Below, one piece after another: positions 25,181 to 33,656 of a stretch of 64,000 bases of DNA (positions within the stretch are counted from its first letter, which is position 1; every line of letters starts with the position of its first letter). The notes under the pieces are model-generated. The model did no database searches. It saw only the letters and a list, made by a program, of their open reading frames with translations, and was not told the DNA's origin. Made by a program: the position numbers and the translations under genes. The DNA lies in NCBI RefSeq assembly GCF_900108175.1, contig NZ_FNVO01000012.1:1-64000 (forward strand), read 5' to 3'. This DNA comes from Thermomonospora echinospora. Its GTDB lineage: Bacteria > Actinomycetota > Actinomycetes > Streptosporangiales > Streptosporangiaceae.

Positions 25181-26605
25181 TCAGTCGAGCGTTCCGGTCG
25201 CCTGGGCGGCGTCGTGTTCGAAGGCGTTGCGGATCCACAGTAGGGCGAGTACCGCGAGGAACATCGCGGGCACCAGGACCAGCATGGCCAGCGCCAGGGG
25301 CTCGCCGTCGTAGCCGGTGGAGCCGACGATGTCGGAGGTCAGGCCGATGAGGAACGGGCCGAGGGCGCCGCCGAGGGTCACGAGGAAGGTGAGCAGGGCG
25401 AAGCCCAGGCCGCGGCGGTCCGCGGGCACGACGTCCGCGGAGGCCGCGGTCAGGTTCGGGATGGCGGCGGCGAACCCCGCGCAGGCCACGGCCACCAGCG
25501 TGATGCGCAGCCACAGACCGGGCAGGAGCACGGCGCCGCTGAGGGCGATCGCGCCCAGGAACAGGAAACCGGTGGCGACCTTGATGCGCCAGCCGTGACG
25601 GATGCCGTGGAAGCGGTCGCCCATCCGGCTGCCGATCACGATGCCGATCACGATGCCGGTGCCGCCGACCCCGCCGGCGAGCCCGGAGGCGGAGTCGTAG
25701 CCCAGGTCCTCGGTGCGCTCCAGGAAGGTGGGGAGCCAGTAGAACAGGCCCGCGACGGCGAGGGAGAGCAGCGCCTGGCCGATGATGATGCCCTTGAGAG
25801 TGCGCACCCGCAGCAGACCCCGCGCCTCGGCGAGGAGCGGGGCTCCGCCGGCGTTGCGGGGTGTGTGGGCGCCGGCGGGCTCGGCCGTACCGCTGCGGAG
25901 ACTGCCGAGGCGGTCGCCTAGGCCGCGCAGCGGTTCCTTGACGGTGAGCACCAGGGCGGCGATCAGCAGGCCGGGCACCGCGGCGACGAAGAAGACCGCG
26001 CGCCAGCCGAGAGCCTCGGCGACCGCGCCGCCGAGGATGACCCCGGCGGGCAGGCCCATGTAGTAGCCGGCGCGCTCGAAGCCGTAGGCCTTGCCGCGAC
26101 TGCGGGCGGGAAAGTAGTCGGCCAGCAGGCTGGAGGCCGGCGGGTTGTAGAGCTGCCCGGCGGCGCCGATGAGGACACGGACGGCGAAGAACATCACGAA
26201 GGTCGTGGCCAGACCGCTGAGCACTGAGCAGATCGACCAGACCAGCACCACGATTGCGATCGTGGCCACCCGGGGGACGCGGTCCGCGAGCCGTCCGGCC
26301 GGGAGCAGGAGCAGTGCGGCCGCGATGCTGGCGGCGGTCGGGATCGCACCGCCCGCGGTGTCGCTGAAGCCGAAGTGGTCCTGGATCGCCGGCAGGGCGC
26401 CGGAGATCAGGTTGATCTCGACCCGGTCGACGAAGGCGACGAGGGCGACGACGACCGCGGGCCACCAGCCCAGCGGAGCCGACTTGTCGAGGTCGACCGT
26501 ACGTGCGGGACGCTTGGGGAACACGGCCATCTCGACGGTACCGCCGCCGGGCGGAGCGACCTGCGCCCCTGAGGATTCCGATGCCGCGTCGTACGTGTCG
26601 GTCAT
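25181..26605 (-). CDS. MFS transporter
   Basis: A 474-residue, 12-helix major facilitator protein. AGRLADRVPRVATIAIVVLV is the loop 2-3 motif, and VRVLIGAAGQLYNPPASSLL and YFPARSRGKAYGFERAGYYM are typical of anion or sugar-phosphate-like or multidrug MFS members (spinster-like pattern VALVAFVDRVEINLISGALP). The ATG at 26605 has AGGAG eight bases upstream. A long acidic/Pro-rich N-terminal stretch of about 45 residues precedes helix 1. It probably exports or imports the substrate of the co-oriented P450. A palindromic operator candidate lies 265 bases upstream. Confidence 0.9.
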   Translation of the reverse strand: MTDTYDAASESSGAQVAPPGGGTVEMAVFPKRPARTVDLDKSAPLGWWPAVVVALVAFVDRVEINLISGALPAIQDHFGFSDTAGGAIPTAASIAAALLLLPAGRLADRVPRVATIAIVVLVWSICSVLSGLATTFVMFFAVRVLIGAAGQLYNPPASSLLADYFPARSRGKAYGFERAGYYMGLPAGVILGGAVAEALGWRAVFFVAAVPGLLIAALVLTVKEPLRGLGDRLGSLRSGTAEPAGAHTPRNAGGAPLLAEARGLLRVRTLKGIIIGQALLSLAVAGLFYWLPTFLERTEDLGYDSASGLAGGVGGTGIVIGIVIGSRMGDRFHGIRHGWRIKVATGFLFLGAIALSGAVLLPGLWLRITLVAVACAGFAAAIPNLTAASADVVPADRRGLGFALLTFLVTLGGALGPFLIGLTSDIVGSTGYDGEPLALAMLVLVPAMFLAVLALLWIRNAFEHDAAQATGTLD

Positions 26606-27490
26606 GAGATTCACTCCTGTCGAGGCTGATGTACCGGGCCGAGCCCGGGATCCGGCCGAGCGGCACCGGGCGTCCGGTCGTGGTGTGTCAGCCGTGTGCC
26701 GCCGGTGCCGGGACGGGCTGCTCGTGGGGACGGAGCAGGGCGAGTCGCCTGCCGGAGGCGACGAGCAGGAAGCGCCGGGCCGGCGCGATGGTCGGGAAAG
26801 GTACAGAGGACATCGGACCTCCGGGGGGCGGACGTCGACAGGTCCAGCATGACAAGTCGTATCCGCTACAGAAACTCTGTTTCTTTAAGAGAAACACCCT
26901 TATCCTGGCAGGTCCCCTACCGGTGCACCGAATGGAAGACCGCTCGCCGGGTCGGATCCCGGAAGAACGTCGATGATTTCGTCGAGGGGGCGTCGGCCCG
27001 GCCGTGCATGAGGCTGCGCCCAGGCTGCGATCGCCGTGCCCGTACCGGTCGTCCGTCCTCTTCGGCTTCGTGTGCGGGTGTCCCGCCCGGCAGGCGTCGA
27101 AGCGGCGGGAGTCCTCGATGCGACCGAGGTGCTCGCCGGCCCGGCCGCACATTCCGTCGACCGGCCCTCGCCGGGCCTGGTCCGGCTCGGCGAAGGCGCG
27201 CCCGACCTGCGGCGGCACGGTGAGGTACACGTGACCACGACGAAAGCCGTGGGTCAGCAACGGCGAAGGCCAGGTGATCTTGACCGGCACCGATCACACG
27301 GCGCATGTCCGGGTGATGTCGATCATGTAGCCGTACGGGTGGGATTCCTGTCGGGGGCACCACATAGACCCGTGCAGGGGCGTCCGGTCGGCGGTCCTGG
27401 TGAGTGCGGCCCTCGGTCATCCGGGGCTCGAAGGCATCCTTGACGTACTGGGCCGGGTGGGTGGTCCTCGGTCGGGGAGCCGATCCGTGG
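26606..27490. other. 885-bp stretch without a supported gene
   Basis: Apart from the palindrome at 26870-26896, no frame here shows a recognisable domain, good start or convincing composition. One minus frame near 27150-27290 (VYLTVPPQVGRAFAEPDQAR) could be a decayed gene piece. The AT-rich island at about 26845-26915 is unlike the surrounding sequence and looks like a promoter region. Confidence 0.5.
26870..26896. promoter_or_regulatory. overlapping palindromes, candidate repressor operator
   Basis: Three half-sites are arranged as AGAAAC (26870), GTTTCT (26879) and AGAAAC (26890). Thus AGAAAC-TCT-GTTTCT and TGTTTCT-TTAAG-AGAAACA share a central arm. The site sits in the only AT-rich island of this gap, upstream of the MFS/P450 row. 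TetR- or MarR-type repressors use such sites. No regulator gene remains next to it. Confidence 0.5.
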
Positions 27491-28012
27491 TCAGCCGGGG
27501 ACGCGCCCGAAGACCCGGCTGCCCGGGGCGGCGGGGTCGTCCCCGGCCCAGAACTCGTACCAGTGGGCGGTGAACTCCTCCCGGGAGATCGTGCCGTCGC
27601 CGTCCAGGTCCAGCAGGGCGAAGGTCTCGCCGGTGTCGGCGGGGCCTGCGTTCCACGCCTCGATCATCCGCTGGTACTCGGCGGGTGAGATGAGGCCGTC
27701 CCGGTTCTCGTCAACGGCCTCGAACATCGCGTCGGCGGTCGCGGTGACCGCCTCAGGCATGGTCTCGAGCAGGTCGACGACGGCCAGGACGTCGTCGATC
27801 GCGACCGCGTCGGCCGTCCGGGAATGCGCGGCCAGGGTGACCCACCAGCCGCGCATGATCGCCAGGAGTCGTTCCTCGTCGCCCGCGACCCGAACCGCCG
27901 CCCACCGGCGGGCGAGGGCGTCGAAGTCCGTCTCACGAAGGGTGCCGTCCCCGTCGCTGTCCATGGCATCGAAGACCAACCGGACCTTGTCTCGCTGAAA
28001 AGGGCTCGCCAT
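27491..28012 (-). CDS. EF-hand calcium-binding protein
   Basis: A 173-residue calmodulin-like protein. Canonical EF-hand loops are DSDGDGTLRETD at residues 18-29, DENRDGLISPAE and DLDGDGTISREE, the last two close to the C-terminus. A fourth, degenerate hand lies near residues 65-90. Streptomycete calerythrin-like proteins have this size and spacing and act as cytoplasmic calcium buffers. The start is taken at MASPFQRDKVRLVFDAMD, just before the first hand; the frame is open 11 codons further. It stands alone. Confidence 0.85.
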   Translation of the reverse strand: MASPFQRDKVRLVFDAMDSDGDGTLRETDFDALARRWAAVRVAGDEERLLAIMRGWWVTLAAHSRTADAVAIDDVLAVVDLLETMPEAVTATADAMFEAVDENRDGLISPAEYQRMIEAWNAGPADTGETFALLDLDGDGTISREEFTAHWYEFWAGDDPAAPGSRVFGRVPG

Positions 28013-28329
28013 GCCCCGGTCGTCCCCGTATTCCCGGAGAGGCACACTGCCCTCACAGCACCCTCGGCATCACGAGAAAGTGACGCTATGGTCGCTTGGA
28101 GTCAGATCGGTGGGTCCAGAGTGAGCCTCCCTCTGTCGGCACGGACGGCCATCGTGAGTTGGTCATGCATCACGGCCGGGAGAGAGTCGGTCCCTGCCCA
28201 GACCGCACCCGATCGAGTTCTGTCGGCGTGCCATCGCGCTGCCCTGGCCACCGCCATGAACACCCGCGCCATGACGCGGTGGACGGGAACGCGGTCGGCA
28301 CCGTGATTGTGCAGCCGTGTGGACCGCTT

Positions 28330-28415
28330 CCCGTTGGGGATACACGGGAAATCCCAGGTCAGAGGCGTGATCCCGACCTGGGGTCCGTGCCTCCAAGGTC
28401 GTTTGTCCGTGGTCC
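28330..28415 (+). repeat. ~86-bp dispersed palindromic repeat, copy 2
   Basis: This is the direct-orientation partner of 17493-17578. The palindrome is less perfect here (CCCAGGTC with GACCTGGG). Its right edge coincides with the point where the PatG-like relic stops matching its family. Confidence 0.8.
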
Positions 28416-28417
28416 GG

Positions 28418-28740
28418 TCGGTGAAGGCGAAGATGACGTTGACCACGGTACGGACTCCGGACAGCCGGGACCGCTGTACCTCCACAGCGGTCAGTGAGGC
28501 GTTCTCGGCGAACTTCTTCATGGCAAGGGAGTAGATCGCCGGGTAGCGGACCGCGAGATAGTTCAGTGCGCGATGCTCGTGGGTGACCCCCGCGTTGTCT
28601 GCGAGTTGCTGGATAAGGGAGAACAGTTCGTCGGAAGCCGCAGCAACCAGCCGATATCGGGCATTGCGACTCGTCGGTCCACGGCGTCCACCGTCCGGAG
28701 CGCGATCCTTCAGGGGAACATGCGGCGAGCCCTCAAACAA
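28418..28740 (-). pseudogene. PatG C-terminal domain-like relic
   Basis: The frame encodes HRALNYLAVRYPAIYSLAMK, then SLTAVEVQRSRLSGVRTVVN and VIFAFTDRTTD. This matches, from memory, the C-terminal domain that follows the protease in PatG-like (cyanobactin maturation) proteins, where the strand normally continues with TEKYFVRVDVTEEFP. Here it runs instead into the dispersed repeat (KRPWRHGPQ...). The protease part is absent. The only start is a TTG overlapping the end of the lipoprotein gene upstream. It is a short broken remnant. Confidence 0.5.
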
Positions 28741-29401
28741 TCTTGAAGCTGGCGAGGATCTGCTCGGTGTCCTTGGCGGGAGCCCCCTGCTTGGTAGTGA
28801 TCTGCGTTTCGCACACCTTGTCGCCGGTGCCCGGGACCTGGATCTCCACCTCGTCCTCAGTGACGCCGGTGGACTTGGTGCTGGTGTAGGAGGCCCGCAG
28901 CCCAGGCTTGCCGCTCACGGTGACGTCGGTGAGTCGGTAGCCCTGGTGCTTACCGTTCAGAGCCCGGGACTTGCGCTTAAGGGTGTCCAGGTCGTTGCCG
29001 ATCGCGCCGCCGGGGGCGCACACCGCCGTGAGGTGGTTGGCGTAGCCGGTGGACAGGCTCGCGGTCTCGACGGCAAAGACCGCGTTGTGCTTCTTGAGCT
29101 CGTCGAGGGTGGCCTCGACCAGTTCGGGCAGTTCGCCGCCCTTGATACCGAAGGCGGTCCGGACGGCGTCCAGGGAGGACGTGGTCGGGTCGACGATCTG
29201 CCAGCCCTCAGGCAGGCCGATGGTGAACCCGCCGGCGGGTCCGCCGTGCTGCTTCAACGTGGCGGTGGACGGGCTCGGGGTAGGAGCGAGGTCGCCGACC
29301 GGGCCCTTGATCTCCGGCTCGTCCGAGCCGCCCAGACAGGCGGTGAGGACGAGGAGAAGACCGGCGGTCAGGGTCATCGTGGGGAGTGCTCGGTTTCGCA
29401 T
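28733..29401 (-). CDS. putative lipoprotein
   Basis: A 222-residue lipoprotein. From the ATG at 29401 it reads MRNRALPTMTLTAGLLLVLT, then the lipobox LTAC with the acylated Cys at residue 21 or so, then an Asp/Pro/Ser linker. The globular part (GGFTIGLPEGWQIVDP, LVEATLDELKKHNAVF, ending EQILASFKIV) follows the build of small lipid-anchored proteins of the PsbP/LpqN-like shape (GWQ...L..SF). It may bind a ligand at the outer face of the membrane. No partner gene is evident. Confidence 0.75.
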   Translation of the reverse strand: MRNRALPTMTLTAGLLLVLTACLGGSDEPEIKGPVGDLAPTPSPSTATLKQHGGPAGGFTIGLPEGWQIVDPTTSSLDAVRTAFGIKGGELPELVEATLDELKKHNAVFAVETASLSTGYANHLTAVCAPGGAIGNDLDTLKRKSRALNGKHQGYRLTDVTVSGKPGLRASYTSTKSTGVTEDEVEIQVPGTGDKVCETQITTKQGAPAKDTEQILASFKIV

Positions 29402-29489
29402 TCCACCGGAGCCTACACAGAAAGCGGGAGTTGGACATTGGAGAAATCCCATGCCGCCCGGCTCCGGAGTAGAACGTGCCGGCTTCGAC

Positions 29490-29747
29490 ATGCGGTGCAG
29501 AGAGCAGAACAGTTATGTTTCGCGCACGAAAAGCCACCGGCTTCTATGGCCGGGGATGGTCCTGGCACTCACGTTCTTGCCCGCCCTGGTCGGCGCCGCC
29601 GGTCTGGCCACGGCTGTGCCTTTGCCGCGTTCCGGGCGCACGGTGCAGGTGCCCTCACTGCGCGCTGCCATGCCCGGCCTCGTCTGTGGGCGTTTGCTCC
29701 ACGGTCCCGTCGAATCGGTCCGATCGTGGCCGGTGGCCCCGCTGTGA
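29490..29747 (+). CDS. possible small exported protein
   Basis: An 85-codon frame with one hydrophobic segment, GMVLALTFLPALVGAAGLATAV, preceded by basic residues, resembling a signal peptide. The remainder (LPRSGRTVQVPSLRAAMPGL...) has no recognised domain, and no ribosome site precedes the ATG. It occupies part of the 545-bp gap between the divergent lipoprotein and propeller genes; the rest of that gap shows nothing else. Confidence 0.25.
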   Translation: MRCREQNSYVSRTKSHRLLWPGMVLALTFLPALVGAAGLATAVPLPRSGRTVQVPSLRAAMPGLVCGRLLHGPVESVRSWPVAPL

Positions 29748-29946
29748 TGTTTCCCCTCACCCCGCTCATCACCATGTTTCCGGCGGTCATTGTCATGCCG
29801 GACGCCGCTGACGGCCCCTGCCGCTCCACACCTCAACTCCCATTGCCCGACGTTCGTGACGAGCTTTCGGTTGACAGGCGCCACTGGCCTGGACCGGACT
29901 GGCGCCGGGCCGATGCACGGCCGGCCGATTCGTATGATCATGGCCC

Positions 29947-31077
29947 ATGACGCGACGCTCCTTGGCGTCCGGTATCGTCCTCCTGCTCGCTGGTACCGGA
30001 CTGACCATCATCCCGCCCGCCACCCACGCCGCGCCCGTTCCCGGCTGGCGGCCGGTGCACCAGACGCCCGCCGGCAGCGGGAACCTCGAGGGCTACGACG
30101 ATGTCTCGGCGCTGGGCCCCAAGAACGCCTGGGCGGTCGGGTCGTACCGTTCCCTGGGCAGCGGTATGCGGATCGCACGTTGGAACGGCACCGCCTGGCA
30201 GCCGATGCAGGTGCCCTCGAATCTCGGCTCCGACGGCGGACTCGGCTCGGCGGGCCTGCACACCGTCGCCGCTTCATCGGCCACCAACGTGTGGGCGTTC
30301 GGGGAAGCTCGCCGGCAGGGCGCCGACGTGGGGTTCGGGATCCACTGGAACGGCACGAAGTGGACCCGCAAGGTCTTCGCCGACGGCACCCGGATCAGTG
30401 ACGCGGCCACGTTCGGGAAGCAGACCCTGGTCCTGGGCTCCAAGTGCGCCGGCACATGCCGGACCTTCGTCCAGCGGTTCGACGGGAACACCTGGCGGTC
30501 GATCCCGCTGCCCAAGGCGAGCGGCAACCGGCGGCTCGGGTTCAACCGGCTGGGCGGGCGTTCGAGCACCGACGTCTGGGTGACCGGCGGTCTCTACCAC
30601 CCTTCCGCACCGGTCTGGACGTCGGTGGCGGCGCATTGGAACGGCAAGCGCTGGAAGGTCGTCAAGGGACCTGAGGTGGCGCTGCAGAAGGGACTCAACT
30701 ACCGGTTCACCGATGTCGTGGCGCAGGGCCCGGCGAACGTGTGGATGAGCGGGATCATCCTCGCCCCTGGCGAGGGCAGCACTTACGGAGGGCTGCTGGC
30801 GCACTGGAACGGCAAGCGCTGGCGATACTTCCGCATTAACGACAAGCAGGGCATCAACCGGCTCGCCGGCGATGGCCAGGGAGGGTTCTGGCTCCTCAGC
30901 GACTCCTCCAGGGCGCTGCTGCACTTCGCCAAGGGCAAGGTCGACCGCCGCTACACGCCGAAGGTGGCCAATCAGAGCGCCCGGATGTTCGGCTTGACGC
31001 GGATTCCCGGCACGCAGTCGTTGTGGGCCACCGGCATATCCGGCCGTCGGGGCACCATCTGGAAGTACGGCCCCTGA
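29947..31077 (+). CDS. secreted beta-propeller-like repeat protein
   Basis: A 376-residue exported protein. The signal peptide ends at about residue 28 (IVLLLAGTGLTIIPPATHAA). The mature part has about six repeats of a shape such as ATNVWAFGEARRQG followed by FGIHWNGTKWTRKVFADG, i.e. a NVW strand and an HWNGKRW strand every 45-55 residues. The pattern suits a beta propeller of the galactose-oxidase/Kelch or sortilin-like kind. No catalytic motif is visible. Extracellular binding or structural duty is likely but unproven. It is transcribed alone, toward the duplicated palindromic repeat. Confidence 0.75.
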   Translation: MTRRSLASGIVLLLAGTGLTIIPPATHAAPVPGWRPVHQTPAGSGNLEGYDDVSALGPKNAWAVGSYRSLGSGMRIARWNGTAWQPMQVPSNLGSDGGLGSAGLHTVAASSATNVWAFGEARRQGADVGFGIHWNGTKWTRKVFADGTRISDAATFGKQTLVLGSKCAGTCRTFVQRFDGNTWRSIPLPKASGNRRLGFNRLGGRSSTDVWVTGGLYHPSAPVWTSVAAHWNGKRWKVVKGPEVALQKGLNYRFTDVVAQGPANVWMSGIILAPGEGSTYGGLLAHWNGKRWRYFRINDKQGINRLAGDGQGGFWLLSDSSRALLHFAKGKVDRRYTPKVANQSARMFGLTRIPGTQSLWATGISGRRGTIWKYGP

Positions 31078-31084
31078 CCGCGGG

Positions 31085-31198
31085 GCGCCCAGAGACGATC
31101 CCTCACCGGGGTGAGGCTGGTGGTGACGCGCCCGCCGCGGTGAGGGTCGGTGGGCGTCACCACGGTGCGGCCGGCCGCGGTCGCCGTCTCCTACTCCG
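31085..31198 (+). repeat. ~115-bp duplicated palindromic sequence, copy 1
   Basis: It matches 32975-33089 in the same orientation at about 85 percent identity. Each copy has TGGTGACGC paired with GCGTCACCA, so each forms a hairpin. This copy follows the propeller gene's stop by eight bases and may end its transcript. Together the two copies flank the MFS exporter gene. Confidence 0.75.
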
Positions 31199-31218
31199 CA
31201 CCCTTTGACGAACGGAAC

Positions 31219-31253
31219 GGGGCCTTCGGCGTCGCCCTGACGCCGAAGGCCCC
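31219..31253. terminator. hairpin terminator between convergent genes
   Basis: A perfect 15-bp stem (31219-31233 with 31239-31253) and a 5-base loop lie between the propeller gene (+) and the MFS exporter gene (-). There is no T tract. Confidence 0.75.
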
Positions 31254-31280
31254 GTCGCGTGAACACGGCGTCGCCCGGTG

Positions 31281-32852
31281 CTATGCGGGCGCCTCCGCGG
31301 TGTCGGGCTCGGGCTCAGGCTCGGAATCCCGCGTGGGCGGCACGTGGCGGAACCAGTGCGCCGTGAGCATCGCCAACGCGGTGAACATGACGGCGCCCAC
31401 GATGCCCACCACGTTGAGTCCCGTGGTGAACGCCTCGCGAGCGGAGGCGATCAGGCCGTCGGCCATGGGCCCGGTGACCTGCCGGGCCGCCTCCATGGCG
31501 GTGGCGATGTTCTCCCGGGCGGCGGCCGCCACGTCGGCGGGCAGGCCGGCGGGCAGCGAGAGCCCGCTGTGATAAACGGCGGTGGCGATGCTGCCCATGA
31601 TGGCGATGCCGGCCGCCAGCCCGAACTCGCCGTTAGCCTCCGACAGTGCTGACGCCGAACCGGCCTTCTCCGGTGGTACGGCGCCGAGGACCATGTTGTA
31701 GCCCAGCGCCACCATCGGGGCGAGGCCGACGTTGATCAGGACCAACGCCGTCACGATCACGGCCAGGCCATCGGTGCCCGGGACCAGGGACAGCACCACG
31801 CAGCCCGCGGCCGTCACCAGGAGCCCGGCCGCCATGACGTGGGCGGGCCGGAAGGTGCTGCCCAGCTTCGGGGTGACCGAGATGGCGGCGAGCGTGGCGA
31901 TCACGCCGGGCACCAGCCAGAACCCCGCGGCCCTCGTCGAGAGCCCCTCGACCATCTGCAGGTGGAGGTTGACCAGCAACAGGGTGCCGCTCATCATGAT
32001 CCCGACCAGAAAGCCCAGCAGTACGACGCTCCGATAGACGCCGATCTTGAACAGCCCCAGATCCAGCAGCGGATCGTCCAGCCGGAGCTGCCTGCGGACG
32101 AACAGCACGCCGAAGACCACGCCGACGAGCACGGTCACACCGGCCGCCGCCGACAGGCCGTCGCGGGCGTAGGCCTTGATGCCATAGATGAACGGGATGA
32201 TGGCCAGCAGCGACAGCGCGACGCTGGGCAGGTCCAGCCGGCCGGCGTCGGGGGCGCGGTACTCCGGCAGCAACGACGGCCCGACGATCAGCAGCAGCGC
32301 CATCACCGGGATCGCCAGCAGGAACACCGAACCCCACCAGAACCACGACAGCATCAACCCGCCGACGATCGGGCCGAGGATGCCGCCGAACATGAAGCAG
32401 CTCGACCAGACCGCCACGGCGGTGCCGCGCTCCTTCTCGTTCTTGAACATGTTGGACAGCAGCGCCATCGTCGACGGTGCCAGGGTCGCTCCGGAGATGC
32501 CCAGCAGCGCCCGCGCGACGATGAGCATTTCCGCGCTGGTGGAAAAGGCCGCCAGCAGCGAGGCGGCACCGAAGCAGGCCCCTCCGATCAGCAGCAGCTT
32601 CCGGCGGCCGATCCGGTCGCCGAGGGTCCCCATCGTGACCAGGAACCCCGCGATCATGAATGGGTAGACATCGGCGATCCACAGTTGCTGAGTGCTGCTC
32701 GCCTGCAGATCCTGGGTCAGGTGCGGGACCGCCAGGAACAGCACGCTCATGTCCACCGACACCAACAACGTCGGCAGGGCGAGAACCGCCAGTCCGAGCC
32801 ATTCCCGGCGTCCCGCACGGGCGGGTGCCTCGTCCGGAATTCTGGTATCCAT
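31281..32852 (-). CDS. DHA2-type (EmrB/QacA) MFS drug exporter
   Basis: A 523-residue, 14-helix proton-driven exporter. Helix 1 holds LVSVDMSVLFLAVPHLTQDL (motif D1), the loop 2-3 motif is GTLGDRIGRRKLLLIGG, and motif C is SCFMFGGILGPIVGGLMLSW. The C-terminal 20 residues are Glu/Pro-rich. The ATG at 32852 follows AAGGAGG. The substrate is unknown; QacA-like proteins export cationic drugs and natural products. No TetR or MarR gene adjoins it. It lies 230 bases downstream of the first DGPF gene and inside a pair of duplicated sequences. Confidence 0.92.
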   Translation of the reverse strand: MDTRIPDEAPARAGRREWLGLAVLALPTLLVSVDMSVLFLAVPHLTQDLQASSTQQLWIADVYPFMIAGFLVTMGTLGDRIGRRKLLLIGGACFGAASLLAAFSTSAEMLIVARALLGISGATLAPSTMALLSNMFKNEKERGTAVAVWSSCFMFGGILGPIVGGLMLSWFWWGSVFLLAIPVMALLLIVGPSLLPEYRAPDAGRLDLPSVALSLLAIIPFIYGIKAYARDGLSAAAGVTVLVGVVFGVLFVRRQLRLDDPLLDLGLFKIGVYRSVVLLGFLVGIMMSGTLLLVNLHLQMVEGLSTRAAGFWLVPGVIATLAAISVTPKLGSTFRPAHVMAAGLLVTAAGCVVLSLVPGTDGLAVIVTALVLINVGLAPMVALGYNMVLGAVPPEKAGSASALSEANGEFGLAAGIAIMGSIATAVYHSGLSLPAGLPADVAAAARENIATAMEAARQVTGPMADGLIASAREAFTTGLNVVGIVGAVMFTALAMLTAHWFRHVPPTRDSEPEPEPDTAEAPA

Positions 32853-32974
32853 CGCAGATCCTCCTTGTCTTCGGGGTGGCCTCGTCTGCCGCGCCGACGA
32901 ACGACCGGGAGCGCCATCGGCGGCCTCGGGCGCGCTGAGTCCGCCGACCGCCGCGGACACCGGATGCGGGACGT

Positions 32975-33089
32975 GCGCCCAGGAACGATCCCTCACGGGG
33001 CCGAGGCAGGTGGTGACGCGCCCGCCACGGTGCGGGGCGGTGCGCGTCACCACGGTGCGGCCGGCCCGCGGCCGCCGGTCTCCTACTCC
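32975..33089 (+). repeat. ~115-bp duplicated palindromic sequence, copy 2
   Basis: This is the direct partner of 31085-31198. Its end overlaps the last two codons and stop of the DGPF gene at 33083, which suggests this copy is the original and the one at 31 kb was copied from it. Confidence 0.75.
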
Positions 33090-33427
33090 TCCGGCGGCGT
33101 GAACAGCGGCCGGATCTCGACACCGCCGCCGTGCCGGGTGGCCGGGTTGAGCTTGGCGACCTTCACCGCGACGTCCAGATCGGGCGCCTCGATGACGAAG
33201 AATCCGGCCAGGACCTCCTTGGCCGGGTGGAACGTGCCGTCGCTGATCTCGTCGCCGCGGACCGAGGTGGCCGTGGTGCTGGGCTGGAACGCGAATCCGG
33301 TGACCGGCTCGGCGCCCGTCTCGGCCACCTGGGCGGGGTAGGTCTCCAGCGCCTTCTCGTACTCGGCCGGCAGGTTCATCGGGTCGGCCGGAGCGGGCTG
33401 GTAGACGAAGATTCCGTACTGAGCCAT
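33083..33427 (-). CDS. YCII/DGPF-domain protein, first copy
   Basis: A 114-residue protein of the YCII-related (DGPF) family. It reads AQYGIFVYQPAPADP, SVRGDEISDGTFHPAKEVLA (DGTF at the place of the DGPF signature), GFFVIEAPDLDVAVKVAKLN and VEIRPLF. DGPF proteins are genetically coupled to ECF42 sigma factors, and one such sigma gene lies 230 bases upstream on the same strand. The fold is a small ferredoxin-like dimer; its catalytic role is unsettled. It is about two-thirds identical to the second copy at 34916-35260 and has the same length. Confidence 0.9.
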   Translation of the reverse strand: MAQYGIFVYQPAPADPMNLPAEYEKALETYPAQVAETGAEPVTGFAFQPSTTATSVRGDEISDGTFHPAKEVLAGFFVIEAPDLDVAVKVAKLNPATRHGGGVEIRPLFTPPEE

Positions 33428-33656
33428 GCGGTCCTCTCCTTGGAAGGTGTTTCCCTACACCCACCCGACGAGCGAGGACCGTCCGATTCGACGGCCGGGA
33501 CTCAAATCCGTGCGAACGCCGGTCACCGGGGACGTGTCACCGTCCGGTTCTGCGTCCCCTCGCATCAGCCGTGCGCTCATGGGCGACGGACACGAGCAGT
33601 CGCCGGCTGCTCTTCCTCCGGCTCGCGCGGGCTTGGGCGGAGGGTCTCCGATGACG

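Noticed and set aside
26688-27290. 200-codon minus frame upstream of the MFS gene
   Set aside because: It passes through the AT-rich palindrome, has no ribosome site and no domain; composition is irregular.
31281-33464. 727-codon version of the MFS exporter
   Set aside because: The extra N-terminal 204 codons read antisense-like and through the DGPF gene; the ATG at 32852 has a strong ribosome site and starts right before helix 1.
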